A stretch of 64,000 nt of DNA from the NCBI GenBank assembly GCA_039029315.1, contig JBCCGK010000040.1, forward strand, positions 27,559 to 91,558. The letters run 5' to 3'. Shown here in pieces: positions 1 through 9,042 of the stretch; position 1 is the stretch's first letter, and the number at the start of each line of letters is the position of its first letter. The translations under genes were made by a program, and so were the position numbers. The notes under the pieces were generated by a model. It was not told where the DNA came from, did no database searches, and was given only the letters and a program-made list of their open reading frames with translations. Source of the DNA: JBCCCJ01 sp039029315 (GTDB taxonomy: Bacteria; Bacteroidota; Bacteroidia; J057).

Positions 1-225
1 AAATTCCTGTTTCTCGGGTCCTTCCGTGGGAATATAGACATCTACCGCTAAGTCCACGCCATCGCTCATTGCTACATATTGAGAGGTCAACTGATAGGAT
101 TCATAGGCATCAGACTTGTATCCTTCATATACAAAAAAACTGCTTTTGCGTGGCGGAGTCTGTGCATACAATACTGATATCCCAATCAGGGAAAAAAGGA
201 AAAAAATGGAATGCTGTCGTTTCAT
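1..225 (-). CDS. Partial S15/CocE-type hydrolase, N-terminus only
   Basis: Reading the minus strand from the ATG at 225 gives 75 codons open to the window edge. Residues 1-22 form a signal peptide (hydrophobic FFLFSLIGISVLYA, then AQ). The mature part runs to YVAMSDGVDLAVDVYIPTEG, which matches the opening strand of X-Pro dipeptidyl-peptidase (S15)/CocE alpha-beta hydrolases, where a Y-V-x-M-x-D-G-V-x-L-x-x-D-V-Y-x-P motif is usual. The catalytic Ser, Asp and His lie outside the window, so activity cannot be judged. Likely an exported peptidase or esterase. Family call is from this one motif. Confidence 0.7.
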   Translation of the reverse strand, partial: MKRQHSIFFLFSLIGISVLYAQTPPRKSSFFVYEGYKSDAYESYQLTSQYVAMSDGVDLAVDVYIPTEGPEKQEF

Positions 226-422
226 AAATATCATTGGGGATCATCTACATGAAATTCTACCCAAAGAACGACATTCCGGTCCAAAATGTAGCGATATGTA
301 TGGGAATGCCAGACAAAAAAGAAAAACAAGTCTCATAAAACATAATCTGGTACATCCAGATGGATGTACCAGGAAACTGATTGAAAAAAAAACCAGAGAA
401 TTCTTACGCTCATCGCCAAAGG

Positions 423-2087
423 TTAAGGCTGGATGAGGATTCTTTGCTGGATGGAATTATGAGCAGAGATTGCCTGCACAAAATAAAATCCAGGAGTAAG
501 GTGATTGAGGGTCACTTGATGGCCAATCATAGCCGATCGCTCAAGTGATTTCTGATAGACAACCTTTCCCTGCAAGCTCATTACTCTTATTAGATTAGAT
601 GTTTCTGTTTCTGAACCCAGTACGGCTGTAACTTGGAACTGTCCTCTACTGGGGTTGGGAAATACTTCCATGAATTTGGCTTCTTCTACTGATCCTTCCA
701 GCCGGATGGCATGTGAATAGGAGAATGTCCCATTGAAGTCCACCTGCTTGAGTCGGTAGAATGTCAATTTTGGAAATGGGGTATAATCTCTTGTTGTGTA
801 GTTAAGGCTAGCTTGAGAGGTGCCCGCTCCATCTATCTGATTGACAGCCTGAAATTCCACTCCATCTTGAGATTTTTCGAGCACGAAGTAATCATTGTTC
901 AATTCAGAGGCAGTGCTCCAGCTTAGTTCGTTGTACCCATTTTTCACAACTCCCTCAAATTTGTCAAACTCCACAGGAAAAGCACTGACGATATCATTGA
1001 CTGTAGCTCTATTGGAGGTAGTCAGATCTTTATAGGCAACAAACTGCCTGCCTGAAGAAGCAATTTCGAGATTGACATCTGAACAAAGCCCCGCAGAGAA
1101 TCCTGGATTGCCATAGTTTACCCATGTACTGGTCCCATTGTCAAAATACATGACAACAGCATTATTGGTATATCCAAAGTCCCTAAAGGCTACATAAGGA
1201 ATTCCTGAACCATCAATTTTCAAATCAGGAGATCTTGCTTCCCCTACAGAAAAGCCTTGTGCTCCAACCTGAATCCAACTGCCAGCACGAAAAGTCATAA
1301 CTGATAATTTGGAAGTACCCAAAGCACCATCCTGATAGGCTACATATGGATTTCCACTACCATCTAACACAAGATTTGAATATTCTGCAGAACCAGGTGT
1401 GAATCCGGCAGTTCCAACTACGGACCAGCTTCCACTTTCAAATTTCATAACAGTCAGCTTGTTAGATTCGGACTGATCTCTGTAAGATACATATGGAGTT
1501 CCTCCATGAATTTCAATGCTGATGTCAAATCCTTTCCCTGCTGAAAAGCCAGCCGTCCCAACATAGGCCCATGCACCACCGCTATATTTCATCACACTCA
1601 CTTTGCCAGCTAATGAAGAGGCAAAATCTGAAAAAGCGACATATGGCGTAGTACCATCAATGGCCATATCTGTGAAAGAGGCCCCTCCTGGGGTGAAACC
1701 AGCAGAACCAAGGGTAGACCAGCTTCCTCCACTAAATTGATGAACCGTCGCAGCGAAGGAATTCGCATAGTCTCTATAGACGACATAAGGAACATCTGTA
1801 TTGTCAAACTCAATATCGACATAATCACCTTTTCCAGCAGAAAAACCGACAGTCCCTACTGCATTCCAATTGCTTCCATCAAATGCCAGAACAGTCACTT
1901 CTTCAGATACTGAGCCATCTCGATAAGCCAGATAAGGTGTGTCATCTGATCTGAGAGCTAAACTGACATCATGAGCATCTCCAGCGGAAATACCAGCAGA
2001 ACCGACCAATTGCCAGGTCTGAGCCCGAACAGAAGAACAGGCAATGAGAATAATAGTTGTGAGAAGATAGGGGATAAACTGTTTCAT
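423..2087 (-). CDS. Secreted seven-bladed beta-propeller protein with T9SS type A tail
   Basis: 554 aa. A signal peptide ends near ACSSVRAQ (residue 23). Seven repeats of about 50 residues follow, each with a W-x-x-V-G-x-x-G-F-S-A-G start and a P-Y-V-A-Y-R-D core; seven repeats fit one closed seven-bladed propeller (residues about 24-370). A fibronectin-like stretch with the common ELSWSTASELNNDYFVLEKS pattern follows, then a C-terminal VFPNPSRGQF...LTPGFYFV domain typical of T9SS type A substrates (about 475-554). The protein is therefore expected to be exported by the Sec system, passed through the T9SS and anchored or released at the cell surface. No catalytic motif is visible; binding or adhesion is the likely role. 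It stands alone, with a Bacteroidota-type promoter box upstream. Confidence 0.85.
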   Translation of the reverse strand: MKQFIPYLLTTIILIACSSVRAQTWQLVGSAGISAGDAHDVSLALRSDDTPYLAYRDGSVSEEVTVLAFDGSNWNAVGTVGFSAGKGDYVDIEFDNTDVPYVVYRDYANSFAATVHQFSGGSWSTLGSAGFTPGGASFTDMAIDGTTPYVAFSDFASSLAGKVSVMKYSGGAWAYVGTAGFSAGKGFDISIEIHGGTPYVSYRDQSESNKLTVMKFESGSWSVVGTAGFTPGSAEYSNLVLDGSGNPYVAYQDGALGTSKLSVMTFRAGSWIQVGAQGFSVGEARSPDLKIDGSGIPYVAFRDFGYTNNAVVMYFDNGTSTWVNYGNPGFSAGLCSDVNLEIASSGRQFVAYKDLTTSNRATVNDIVSAFPVEFDKFEGVVKNGYNELSWSTASELNNDYFVLEKSQDGVEFQAVNQIDGAGTSQASLNYTTRDYTPFPKLTFYRLKQVDFNGTFSYSHAIRLEGSVEEAKFMEVFPNPSRGQFQVTAVLGSETETSNLIRVMSLQGKVVYQKSLERSAMIGHQVTLNHLTPGFYFVQAISAHNSIQQRILIQP

Positions 2088-2438
2088 TTTGTTAATTTTT
2101 CTGGGAACTTCTGAGACATAGGGAATTCATCTCCAGTGTGTTCACCACACCAAACTTATACATGGATACAGGTCCAAGGAGACCCTGAACAAACTTTCAA
2201 TGGGTAAAAGGGGGATTCAGAAAGAAATCCGTAGGATAAGGCTGGATAACAAGTGAAAAAGTTCTGATGTTAGATTCTTTGACTTTTTCTTGCTCTAAAG
2301 GTACGGCTCTCCGAACAACCTACAAGTAAAATCATGTCCAGTGGACAATAAGCGTGGCTGAACGGTTCAGGTAGATGCGTTGTTTGTCAACAAGGGAATG
2401 GAAGAATCAAAAAATCTATCAGTAATAATTATCCGAAA
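2088..2438. other. Intergenic region upstream of the propeller gene
   Basis: 351 bases without a convincing gene. It holds the promoter candidate at 2151-2177 for the minus-strand gene. No hairpin, tRNA or repeat was seen in the rest. Confidence 0.5.
2151..2177 (-). promoter_or_regulatory. Candidate Bacteroidota-type promoter for the propeller gene
   Basis: On the minus strand TAAGTTTG (plus 2151-2158) is an exact TAnnTTTG -7 box, with a TTG at 2175-2177 sixteen bases upstream, slightly under the usual spacing. It sits about 60 bases before the ATG at 2087. Sequence match only. Confidence 0.35.
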
Positions 2439-2672
2439 ATGGAAGGAAAAATGTTGAACAATCAGGTTTTCTTCTATTCAGGTAATTGGGACCTCTATTC
2501 CGAGCATTTGTTTGACAAAAAAGAAGGATCCCCATACGCCTTAACATCGTACTATTTTCCTATTCCAAGCCTGGATTTCCAAAAGAATCAGCAAGCTATC
2601 GCAGAAAAAGCAGGATTTGAGAAAAATAGCATTGAGAAAGTAGATGTAATAAATGCGGCCATATTTTACTAG
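2439..2672 (+). CDS. Small hypothetical protein (doubtful)
   Basis: 77 codons from ATG with a plausible soluble composition (aromatic-rich N-terminus, acidic/basic helix at the C-terminus) and no antisense gene to explain it as a shadow. No family is recognised, the ribosome-binding site is weak, and it may be a chance frame or a remnant. A second ATG four codons later (2451) is an equally good start. Confidence 0.25.
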   Translation: MEGKMLNNQVFFYSGNWDLYSEHLFDKKEGSPYALTSYYFPIPSLDFQKNQQAIAEKAGFEKNSIEKVDVINAAIFY

Positions 2673-2760
2673 AAAATTAAGACGCAAGCAATAATTTCGA
2701 AAACATAACCTGCAAAAGTGATTTCCAGACCCTTCTAATTTAAAAATTGAATTGCGTAAA

Positions 2761-2811
2761 TTTGTTTTTCAACTCTTAAAATCGAAAAATTATTTTTGTA
2801 AATTGAAAAAC
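2761..2811 (+). promoter_or_regulatory. Candidate promoter with flanking inverted repeat
   Basis: TATTTTTG at 2791-2798 is an exact TAnnTTTG box, with TTTG at 2761-2764 upstream at a long 26-base spacing. A perfect nine-base inverted repeat, GTTTTTCAA (2764-2772) and TTGAAAAAC (2803-2811), brackets the -7 box as an operator might. It lies about 100 bases before the ATG at 2898. A second exact box, TAAATTTG, is at 2757-2764 without a matching -33 element. Confidence 0.35.
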
Positions 2812-2897
2812 GACTACGCAAAATTGAGTTTCCAGGTCATCATTTTTCGTTTTTTCTGCTGGCCTGCACAATTGGCCCAAATAAAAATGCTATTCTC

Positions 2898-4352
2898 ATG
2901 GATTTGTACAAGATCATTAGCCAACTGACGGACGAAGAGTTTACTGAAATTTACACAACCTTTACTTCCAATAAGGCTGACAAAAGTGCTGCCTTCTTGA
3001 AAATTATCCGTGAAAATCCAGAATCTCCTGACAAAGAGTTTCTGCAAAAATTCGACATTTCCCCTTCTGCTTTTTATGTTCTGAAGTCTCGTCTTAACCA
3101 GAAGATTGAGACCTTTTTGCTCAATCGTGTTGGAGACTCCAATCTCCATGTCATGCGTAGGGTGCTCAATGTCAATGATCTCGTCTTCAATAATCCTCGA
3201 GAAATATCTGTTGCCGCGCTTCGGAAGCTCGAAAAGGAGTTGTTGAAATTTGATTTTCCCTACGGCCTGATGATTGTCTATAAAGAATTGCAAAACCTGC
3301 ATGCCTTTGATGACAATCATACTTATTACAAAAGCCGCTACAATCAGCAGGTTGCCTATGCAGTAGCGATGGATAAGGCCGTCGATTTGGTGGTACAGTT
3401 TTTCAGATCATTTGATTCCTTTTTTCTTTCACGGAAGGAGAAAGATTTCAATGACATGATTCGCCAAATGGAGAAGATTGACAATCTGAATAATCTGTAT
3501 GACTCTCATCGCTTGTATATTTTCAAAGCGATCATTCATATCTATGCCAAACTCTTCATTGAGATTCCCAATACCATTCGGTGTGAAGTGGAGGATGTAG
3601 AAGGGATGTTTGAAAAATCATTTGAGATTTTAGGGGAATACAAAGACGATGCCTTCTATCTCAATATCAACATCCTGTTCAACTTTCTGCGCTTTGTCTA
3701 CTATGACAACAACAATATTCGGGACAAATCCAAGATCTACTTCGAGATTCTTGATTTCAAGATTGAGGAATTGATGACCCGCTATCATTTCAATGCCAAT
3801 ACTTCTCTATTCCTGCATCGAAAGCTGCGGTACCACATCCGAACAAACACCATAGAACAACTGATCAAAGACGTTGATACCTATATCAGCCAAATTGAGA
3901 TTGAGCCATATCGTCTTGTTTTCTTTGTGAACTTCCACCAATTCATGGCCTATTCGCATTTTGTTGGCAAGAATTATAAGAAGGCAGCGCGAATCCTGTA
4001 CAACCTTCGCAATGAAGTGAATCTCAGGAAGCACACTCATATGGATCTGGATATCAAGTTTTTCCTCGCCCTCACTTATGTTGTGATGGAAGATTTTGAT
4101 CTCGCCAACCAGCTTATTCTCAGCTTGCAACGTCAGCTTCGCAAACCTACCATGGCTCGCTATGAACACGCCAAAGTTCTGCTCAAAATATTGAGCGTGG
4201 CATTGGGTGGCAAGCCAAGAACCAAGATCAAGAATCTTCAAATCAACATTGAGAAGTGGAAAGAGCAAAACCAAGGCAAATATGCCCTGTTGACGGAACT
4301 GGATTTGGAGAAATTATTCATCCGTGAAGATTCCACGACCATGGTGATGTAG
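2898..4352 (+). CDS. Large helical repeat-like protein, function unknown
   Basis: 484 aa, no signal peptide or membrane segment, so cytosolic. Almost entirely predicted alpha-helical with amphipathic segments of TPR-like size. The N-terminus (about residues 1-75) reads like a small helical domain (LYKIISQLTDEEFTEIYTTF ... FDISPSAFYVLKSRLNQKIE). The central and C-terminal parts (about 160-450) look like a superhelical scaffold. I recognise the general look from Bacteroidota hypothetical proteins but know of no function. It is a single-gene unit with a promoter candidate upstream and a strong hairpin just after the stop. Confidence 0.8.
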   Translation: MDLYKIISQLTDEEFTEIYTTFTSNKADKSAAFLKIIRENPESPDKEFLQKFDISPSAFYVLKSRLNQKIETFLLNRVGDSNLHVMRRVLNVNDLVFNNPREISVAALRKLEKELLKFDFPYGLMIVYKELQNLHAFDDNHTYYKSRYNQQVAYAVAMDKAVDLVVQFFRSFDSFFLSRKEKDFNDMIRQMEKIDNLNNLYDSHRLYIFKAIIHIYAKLFIEIPNTIRCEVEDVEGMFEKSFEILGEYKDDAFYLNINILFNFLRFVYYDNNNIRDKSKIYFEILDFKIEELMTRYHFNANTSLFLHRKLRYHIRTNTIEQLIKDVDTYISQIEIEPYRLVFFVNFHQFMAYSHFVGKNYKKAARILYNLRNEVNLRKHTHMDLDIKFFLALTYVVMEDFDLANQLILSLQRQLRKPTMARYEHAKVLLKILSVALGGKPRTKIKNLQINIEKWKEQNQGKYALLTELDLEKLFIREDSTTMVM

Positions 4353-4757
4353 GCAGGATCATTTTGAAGAACATTTTTCTTTGAATACATGATAGCCAGA
4401 AAGCCCAAAGGGTTTTCTGGCTATCGGATTTTCTCGGTGGCTCTCTCCTCGCTTCCTCGCTATTTAGGAACAGGAGGAAAATAATGCTTATTTTTTGAGT
4501 GTTAAGAGACAATTTTGAATGAAGAATTATGAATATTGAATGGGCTGTCAGACAGTGAGTTATTAGATTTTTATCACATTTAATTTTGTCCAAATAAGTA
4601 GGAGGCCACAATTAAATTGTAGGATCTTGTTCCTCCCCCAACCCCCTCCAAAGGGGGAAATCGTTGATTCCTGGCCTTGTGGGCTGCTGTCTCCCGCTGG
4701 CGGGAGAGTGAGAGGGTGGAAGATGATTCCCAAATATACATGTGTCCACTTACTTAT
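4353..4757. other. Intergenic region between convergent genes, short GC palindromes
   Basis: About 400 bases between convergent genes. Besides the hairpin at 4391-4425 it holds two short GC-rich palindromes in an otherwise AT-rich stretch: CCCCCT-CCAA-AGGGGG at 4642-4657 and CTCCCGC-TG-GCGGGAG at 4691-4706. Their look is that of dispersed intergenic repeat units, but no second copy lies in this window. Both follow the stop side of the acylase gene and could also help end transcription. Confidence 0.4.
4391..4425 (+). terminator. Hairpin after the helical protein gene
   Basis: Perfect 12-base stem GATAGCCAGAAA / TTTCTGGCTATC with an 11-base loop, starting 38 bases after the stop at 4352. The following GGATTTTCTC is only a weak T-run, so termination efficiency is uncertain. 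Confidence 0.6.
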
Positions 4758-6833
4758 TTACTTTGGATGATAGATTCGCCTGGCTTCTTTTTTGATCTGC
4801 TGCCAATCGAGGGTCATTGGTTTGGTTTTTTGTTGGACAAACAGCTGCATTTGATCGGTTGCGTGTGGGCTTTCGAGCTTCGCGGAGGCACCATAGGCAT
4901 TTACGGTTTCGATGACTGGTCCATCTTTGGTAAACCGGACCAATTCGATGTAGGAATCTCCAGCCTGACTCACAATTCTTCCATCCTCTGCTTTATCTGA
5001 ATACATGGCAGCTAACACATTGGGGCCACCCCCCAAGCCCAGATCGACCTCCCCACGACGATGGCGTTGAAGTGTTCCAAGCGGGACTCGTACAGTCCCA
5101 AAATAAGTCATGAGATGTTCCTGGGCATGTCGAAGACCTGCAAGCATTTCTTCTTTATTGAGTCGATTGCCAGGTTTTCGCCTGTCTTCTTTTCCCAATT
5201 TTCTAAAAATATCTCTCACAGCCAGAATAAACAGACTCGCCCCTACACTGCTGGTGTCCGTACTGTGGTTCCACTCGTTGAGGAGCATGATTGTCTCCTT
5301 GAGATCTGGATAATCATCAGAATCAAACGTGGTAAGATCATGCAGATTGACTGCGAATGGATCATAAATCGTATCTGTATAAAACAAGTCATACTTGATT
5401 TCTTTGAATCGCTCATAATCGATCCTTTCACTCTCTTCGATGAGTTCACGCAATCGAAGGCTGCGATTGTTTTCATGGGTACGAAAGCCCATGGTCCACT
5501 GTCTAGCAGGGAGTTCTGGATTTTGGCCTTTGGCTGTCGCATTGTATGGACTATGGTTGGTATTGATGACAAATCCACTAGGGGGATTCAATACCTGGGG
5601 AAGACTATCCAACGGGTAGGTATCTGTCCACAGGGTTGCGGAGGTATCTCCAGGCAAGACCTGACTCCAATCGTAGGCAGGATTTCGAACGGGAATGCGG
5701 CCATTGCTGATAAAGAAAATATTGTCTTTGTCATCCGCATAGACAATATTGGTATTTGCAATACCTTGCATGGCTAAAGCGGCCTTGAACTCTTGAAAAT
5801 TCCTCGCTTTGCTCATTCGATACCATTGCTCCCCGCTTCGGATATCCTGGTTGGCCACAAATCGGAGGGCATATACGCCAGCATCTGTTTTCAGCGTCAA
5901 TCCATATTTACTTTTATAATATTTTCTGGAGACTGCCAGTTTCAATGGCCCAATTTTGACTTTGGTTTTGGCTTTCAATTCTTCCAACTCAAGCCATTCT
6001 CCATCTAACTTGTATAGGTTTGGTTTGCTCGGATGCATGACCAATCTGTACACATCTCCAAAGTCAGGGCCATTGATGGTATGGGCCCATCCCAAATGTT
6101 CATTGACACCATGGAAGATGGTGATCCCTCCTGGGAAAGTGGCGCCAAGAATATTCAACCCTTCCTCACTGATCAGATGAGCTTCATACCAGGAATACAA
6201 TCCTTCCAGGGGTTGATGAGAGTTGATGGCCAGGAAGGTTTCGCCATTCGAGCTTTTTTGGGAATTAATCGCGAAGGCATTTGATCCTCTTGGCAGTTGT
6301 CCTTCATAGGCAGTAATTTTTCCATTCAATATTTTGTTGAGATGCCCATCGGTGCCTGTCATCAGCGCCAATCCCATTGCATACCCCTTCAGAATGTCTT
6401 TGGAGGTCAGGGGAAACAAACTTTTGAGCAATACCTCATCTGGATGCAAGGCCGCATAAGCATTCGCTCCGGCTACATAGCCTTCCAGTATTTTTTTGAA
6501 TTCAGGAGACACATCTTTCTCAAATTTGCTATCAACTAACGCATCTAGCTCCATGTATTGCACCACAATATCGATGGGAGCTGCGGCTTTGCCCTGAACC
6601 TCGGCCAACTTTCCTCTGACAGCAAGTAACTGTTCTTGCATGGTTTTGAAATCATCTTCGGCTGTTGCCCAGGCCAATCCATAGGTAACTTCGGCATCAG
6701 TCTGTGCATAGATATGCGGAACCCCATAACTGTCTCTGGCTATGGTGATTTTGTCAGGATCTATTTGCCCCATCATCCATTGTGGGAGCAGGAGGAGATA
6801 AGGAGCGAGGAGAAATAACAAAAGGTGTTTCAT
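4758..6833 (-). CDS. Penicillin acylase-family Ntn hydrolase
   Basis: 691 aa with a signal peptide (hydrophobic 3-20, cut near QWMMGQ). The mature start ITIARDSYGVPHIYAQTDAEVTYGLAWATAEDDF is the alpha-subunit signature of penicillin/acyl-homoserine-lactone acylases. The maturation site is visible as R-G-S-N-A-F at 182-187, where Ser184 would become the N-terminal nucleophile after self-cleavage into about 180 and 507 residue chains. The beta chain shows HQPLEGLYSWYEAHL, FPGGITIFHGVNEHLGWAHT and a late LGTLQRHRRG stretch as in the family. Periplasmic or secreted amide hydrolase; substrate could be acyl-homoserine lactones or other N-acyl compounds and cannot be told from sequence. Alone in its transcription unit. 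Confidence 0.9.
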   Translation of the reverse strand: MKHLLLFLLAPYLLLLPQWMMGQIDPDKITIARDSYGVPHIYAQTDAEVTYGLAWATAEDDFKTMQEQLLAVRGKLAEVQGKAAAPIDIVVQYMELDALVDSKFEKDVSPEFKKILEGYVAGANAYAALHPDEVLLKSLFPLTSKDILKGYAMGLALMTGTDGHLNKILNGKITAYEGQLPRGSNAFAINSQKSSNGETFLAINSHQPLEGLYSWYEAHLISEEGLNILGATFPGGITIFHGVNEHLGWAHTINGPDFGDVYRLVMHPSKPNLYKLDGEWLELEELKAKTKVKIGPLKLAVSRKYYKSKYGLTLKTDAGVYALRFVANQDIRSGEQWYRMSKARNFQEFKAALAMQGIANTNIVYADDKDNIFFISNGRIPVRNPAYDWSQVLPGDTSATLWTDTYPLDSLPQVLNPPSGFVINTNHSPYNATAKGQNPELPARQWTMGFRTHENNRSLRLRELIEESERIDYERFKEIKYDLFYTDTIYDPFAVNLHDLTTFDSDDYPDLKETIMLLNEWNHSTDTSSVGASLFILAVRDIFRKLGKEDRRKPGNRLNKEEMLAGLRHAQEHLMTYFGTVRVPLGTLQRHRRGEVDLGLGGGPNVLAAMYSDKAEDGRIVSQAGDSYIELVRFTKDGPVIETVNAYGASAKLESPHATDQMQLFVQQKTKPMTLDWQQIKKEARRIYHPK

Positions 6834-6938
6834 TTGGAAGAATGTGAAAGAGTAGAGTTAAATTCATCCAAAAATGCACATTTTGCTGGTCAAATTCCGG
6901 ATAAAGACCGAACTTGCGGTTTTACTTGAACCAATCAT

Positions 6939-7328
6939 ATGTCGGAAAATCTTCCAACCAAACAAAAACGCCCACCTCTCCTGAAAGCCATTCTATTTTT
7001 GAAATGCCCCAGATGTAGAAAAGGGAACTTGTTTCTCAATCAAAATCCATATGCACTCAAATCAGTGGGGGAAATGCCGCCAACTTGCCCCAATTGTGAT
7101 CAGGATTATGTGATCGAGCCAGGGTTCTATTTTGGGGCTGCGATGATCAGCTATGCGCTTCAAATAGTCGCAGCAACTCTCATTGGGATCAGCATGTACT
7201 TTGCCGGAATACGAAAGGCCAATCATTACATCATTCCCATAGGGGCACTTATTTTGATTTCCTCCCCTTATGTATTGTGTTTATCCCGTGCAATTTGGTT
7301 AAGTATATTCGTTCGAAAGCAGGAATAA
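6939..7328 (+). CDS. DUF983 family membrane protein
   Basis: 129 aa. Two CPxC knuckles (CPRC at 23-26, CPNC at 50-53) form a zinc-ribbon-like pair, followed by the family signature EPGFYFGAAMISYALQ and two transmembrane helices (about 69-90 and 97-118). This matches DUF983 in motif order and length. Role unknown; a small inner-membrane zinc-ribbon protein. Divergent from the acylase gene and separated from it by about 105 bases. Confidence 0.88.
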   Translation: MSENLPTKQKRPPLLKAILFLKCPRCRKGNLFLNQNPYALKSVGEMPPTCPNCDQDYVIEPGFYFGAAMISYALQIVAATLIGISMYFAGIRKANHYIIPIGALILISSPYVLCLSRAIWLSIFVRKQE

Positions 7329-7344
7329 TCACTCTCAAGCCATC

Positions 7345-7947
7345 CTATGAGTTGAATTCTTCCAATAATTCTGCTAATCTTTTTCTCAATTCAACAGAAC
7401 GATAGGGATGTTGATTTCGATACCACCATAAGAGCATTGCCGCGATTCCTCCAAAGATGATCAATGTAGCGAGTAATCCTCCGAACTCCTTCCCGGATAA
7501 TTCGCCGGATTGATATTGACTCAACAAGTAGATCCCCATTCCCCCCATAAAAGCCCCACCTCCCAGCCCAGCCAATTGCAAACCTCTTGCATGCAGACTG
7601 ACTTTCTTGAGACTTTTCTGCAAATAACTGTGTAGATCCTCATCCGGCCGGATCGGGTTTTGTTTCATGACAAAGTAGACATATGTATAGAATAAGCTGG
7701 CCATCCCCCCCATACCAGCAACGAGACCAAGAATTTTGTGTTCGCCCGCCAGGACTCCCATACAGATCGCGATCATGAGGGAGGAAAAAATTCCGCCAAG
7801 TGCCTGGCCCGGACGTTGTTCTTTGTCAAAATAGGTCAATTGTTTTTGGACAGATGCAGGTACGGTCAAGGGATTGGTGGAATAGGGTTCTTCCACCTGG
7901 GAGGCTTGCTGTGATTGCCAAAGTTGTTGATATGTTTCCAGATTCAT
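7345..7947 (-). CDS. Membrane partner of ECF sigma factor, possible anti-sigma
   Basis: 200 aa. The soluble N-terminus (1-47) is followed by four hydrophobic segments (about 50-67, 71-92, 121-142, 151-174) and a basic cytosolic tail. It overlaps the preceding sigma-factor gene by four bases (ATGA), so the two are translated together. Position and topology suggest a membrane-bound anti-sigma factor, but no zinc-binding HxxxCxxC anti-sigma motif is present, so this is inference from context. Confidence 0.65.
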   Translation of the reverse strand: MNLETYQQLWQSQQASQVEEPYSTNPLTVPASVQKQLTYFDKEQRPGQALGGIFSSLMIAICMGVLAGEHKILGLVAGMGGMASLFYTYVYFVMKQNPIRPDEDLHSYLQKSLKKVSLHARGLQLAGLGGGAFMGGMGIYLLSQYQSGELSGKEFGGLLATLIIFGGIAAMLLWWYRNQHPYRSVELRKRLAELLEEFNS

Positions 7948-8447
7948 TGTTTTTGATGTAAGAGGTAAGACAATCGTTTTTTGATCCGGTTGAGCCGTAC
8001 GCCAACATTATTGACAGTCATGCCAGTGACTTCAGCCATTTCTTCATAGCTTAGTCCTTCCAGTAGCAAGAGGGCCAAGGTTCGATTCAGAGGTTTTAAT
8101 CGATCGATGGCGTCTTTCAATGCCTGCAATTGAGTTTGTTTGTCTATTTCAAAGGCTATATCCTCCTCCACACGCAGGGGGCTAATTTGGTCCAATTCTG
8201 TATATTCATGCCTTTTTCGCTTGCGAACATGCGTAATCGCGGTATTGAGTGCGATCCGGTATATCCATGTATGGACACTTGATTTTCCTTGAAACCGTTC
8301 CCAGGATTTCCACAATTGCATCAGGATCTCCTGGTACAAATCTTTGCGATCATCAGCATCTGGTGAATAAAAGGCACAGAGTCTGAGAATTCTTGCTTGA
8401 TTTTGTTGAACCAATTCCTGAAAGTCAGTTGTATCCAGTATAGCCAT
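7944..8447 (-). CDS. ECF-type RNA polymerase sigma factor
   Basis: 167 aa. Region 2 is visible as CAFYSPDADDRKDLYQEILMQLWKSWERF followed by WIYRIALNTAITHVRKRKR (about 24-80), and region 4 as LNRTLALLLLEGLSYEEMAEVTGMTVNNVGVRLNRIKKRL (about 122-161), the helix-turn-helix for -35 recognition. Length is normal for the extracytoplasmic-function group. It is coupled to the downstream membrane protein by an ATGA overlap. Its targets cannot be told. Confidence 0.92.
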   Translation of the reverse strand: MAILDTTDFQELVQQNQARILRLCAFYSPDADDRKDLYQEILMQLWKSWERFQGKSSVHTWIYRIALNTAITHVRKRKRHEYTELDQISPLRVEEDIAFEIDKQTQLQALKDAIDRLKPLNRTLALLLLEGLSYEEMAEVTGMTVNNVGVRLNRIKKRLSYLLHQKQ

Positions 8448-8521
8448 GATACAGACTTAGTCTGAGGAAGGGCAGGTTTTCTTACATTGACATACAAAAT
8501 TGTGTTGTCAGAGAGTTTTGT

Positions 8522-8575
8522 TTTGGAAAAGGTCTTCAATTATGGTTATCCTTGTGTCTCTTTTCCCTAAATTTG
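8522..8575 (+). promoter_or_regulatory. Candidate promoter for the small coiled-coil gene
   Basis: TTTG at 8522-8525 is followed after 21 bases by TATCCTTG (8547-8554), one mismatch from TAnnTTTG. An exact TAAATTTG lies at 8568-8575 but lacks a -33 element. Either could serve the ATG at 8650. Confidence 0.3.
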
Positions 8576-8649
8576 ACATGGATTGTACTCCCAATTGAAA
8601 ATGTAATCGATTTTATTTATATTTCTGATATGGAAGCAATTCTTTTACA

Positions 8650-9042
8650 ATGAAACAAGAGAATTTTTTGAATCGAGCCAAGCAGAAGCTGGCAAAATTC
8701 CTGTTAGCAAACGAATCCACCAAGGAATCGATTTCTATTCGTGAAGTGAGCAATATTTCCCCCATTGAACAGGAAATATCGGACATTCACACTTCCAATA
8801 TCTTTGATGAAATGGAGGATAAAGCGAATATTCGAAACCTGGAAAAAGAATTATCTGCCTCTCTCATTCAGCTGAAAGCCTTGGAAGAAGCCATACAGGA
8901 AGCAAAAGGACGCATGCCTGTTCCTGCCAGAAGAGATTCCGCTATTCCAAATCGAATTACGTTCATTGAAAAAGAATTTGTTAGAGAGAGAGATCCTATT
9001 GACAAAATTACTGTCAGGCTCAAAAGGGATAGAAATTCCTAA
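8650..9042 (+). CDS. Small hypothetical coiled-coil protein
   Basis: 130 aa, charged, no signal peptide or membrane segment. Residues about 55-88 (DEMEDKANIRNLEKELSASL and on) have heptad character fitting a coiled coil; the C-terminus is basic (KITVRLKRDRN). No family recognised. It converges on the end of operon A and overlaps its last gene by four bases (9039-9042), so the two transcripts run into each other; whether it is linked to operon A is unknown. Confidence 0.6.
   Translation: MKQENFLNRAKQKLAKFLLANESTKESISIREVSNISPIEQEISDIHTSNIFDEMEDKANIRNLEKELSASLIQLKALEEAIQEAKGRMPVPARRDSAIPNRITFIEKEFVRERDPIDKITVRLKRDRNS

Noticed and set aside
5061..5777. Long plus-strand frame of 238 codons
   Set aside because: Lies wholly antisense to the acylase gene, whose motifs are clear; composition is shadow-like (Cys/Ile/His-rich, no domain).
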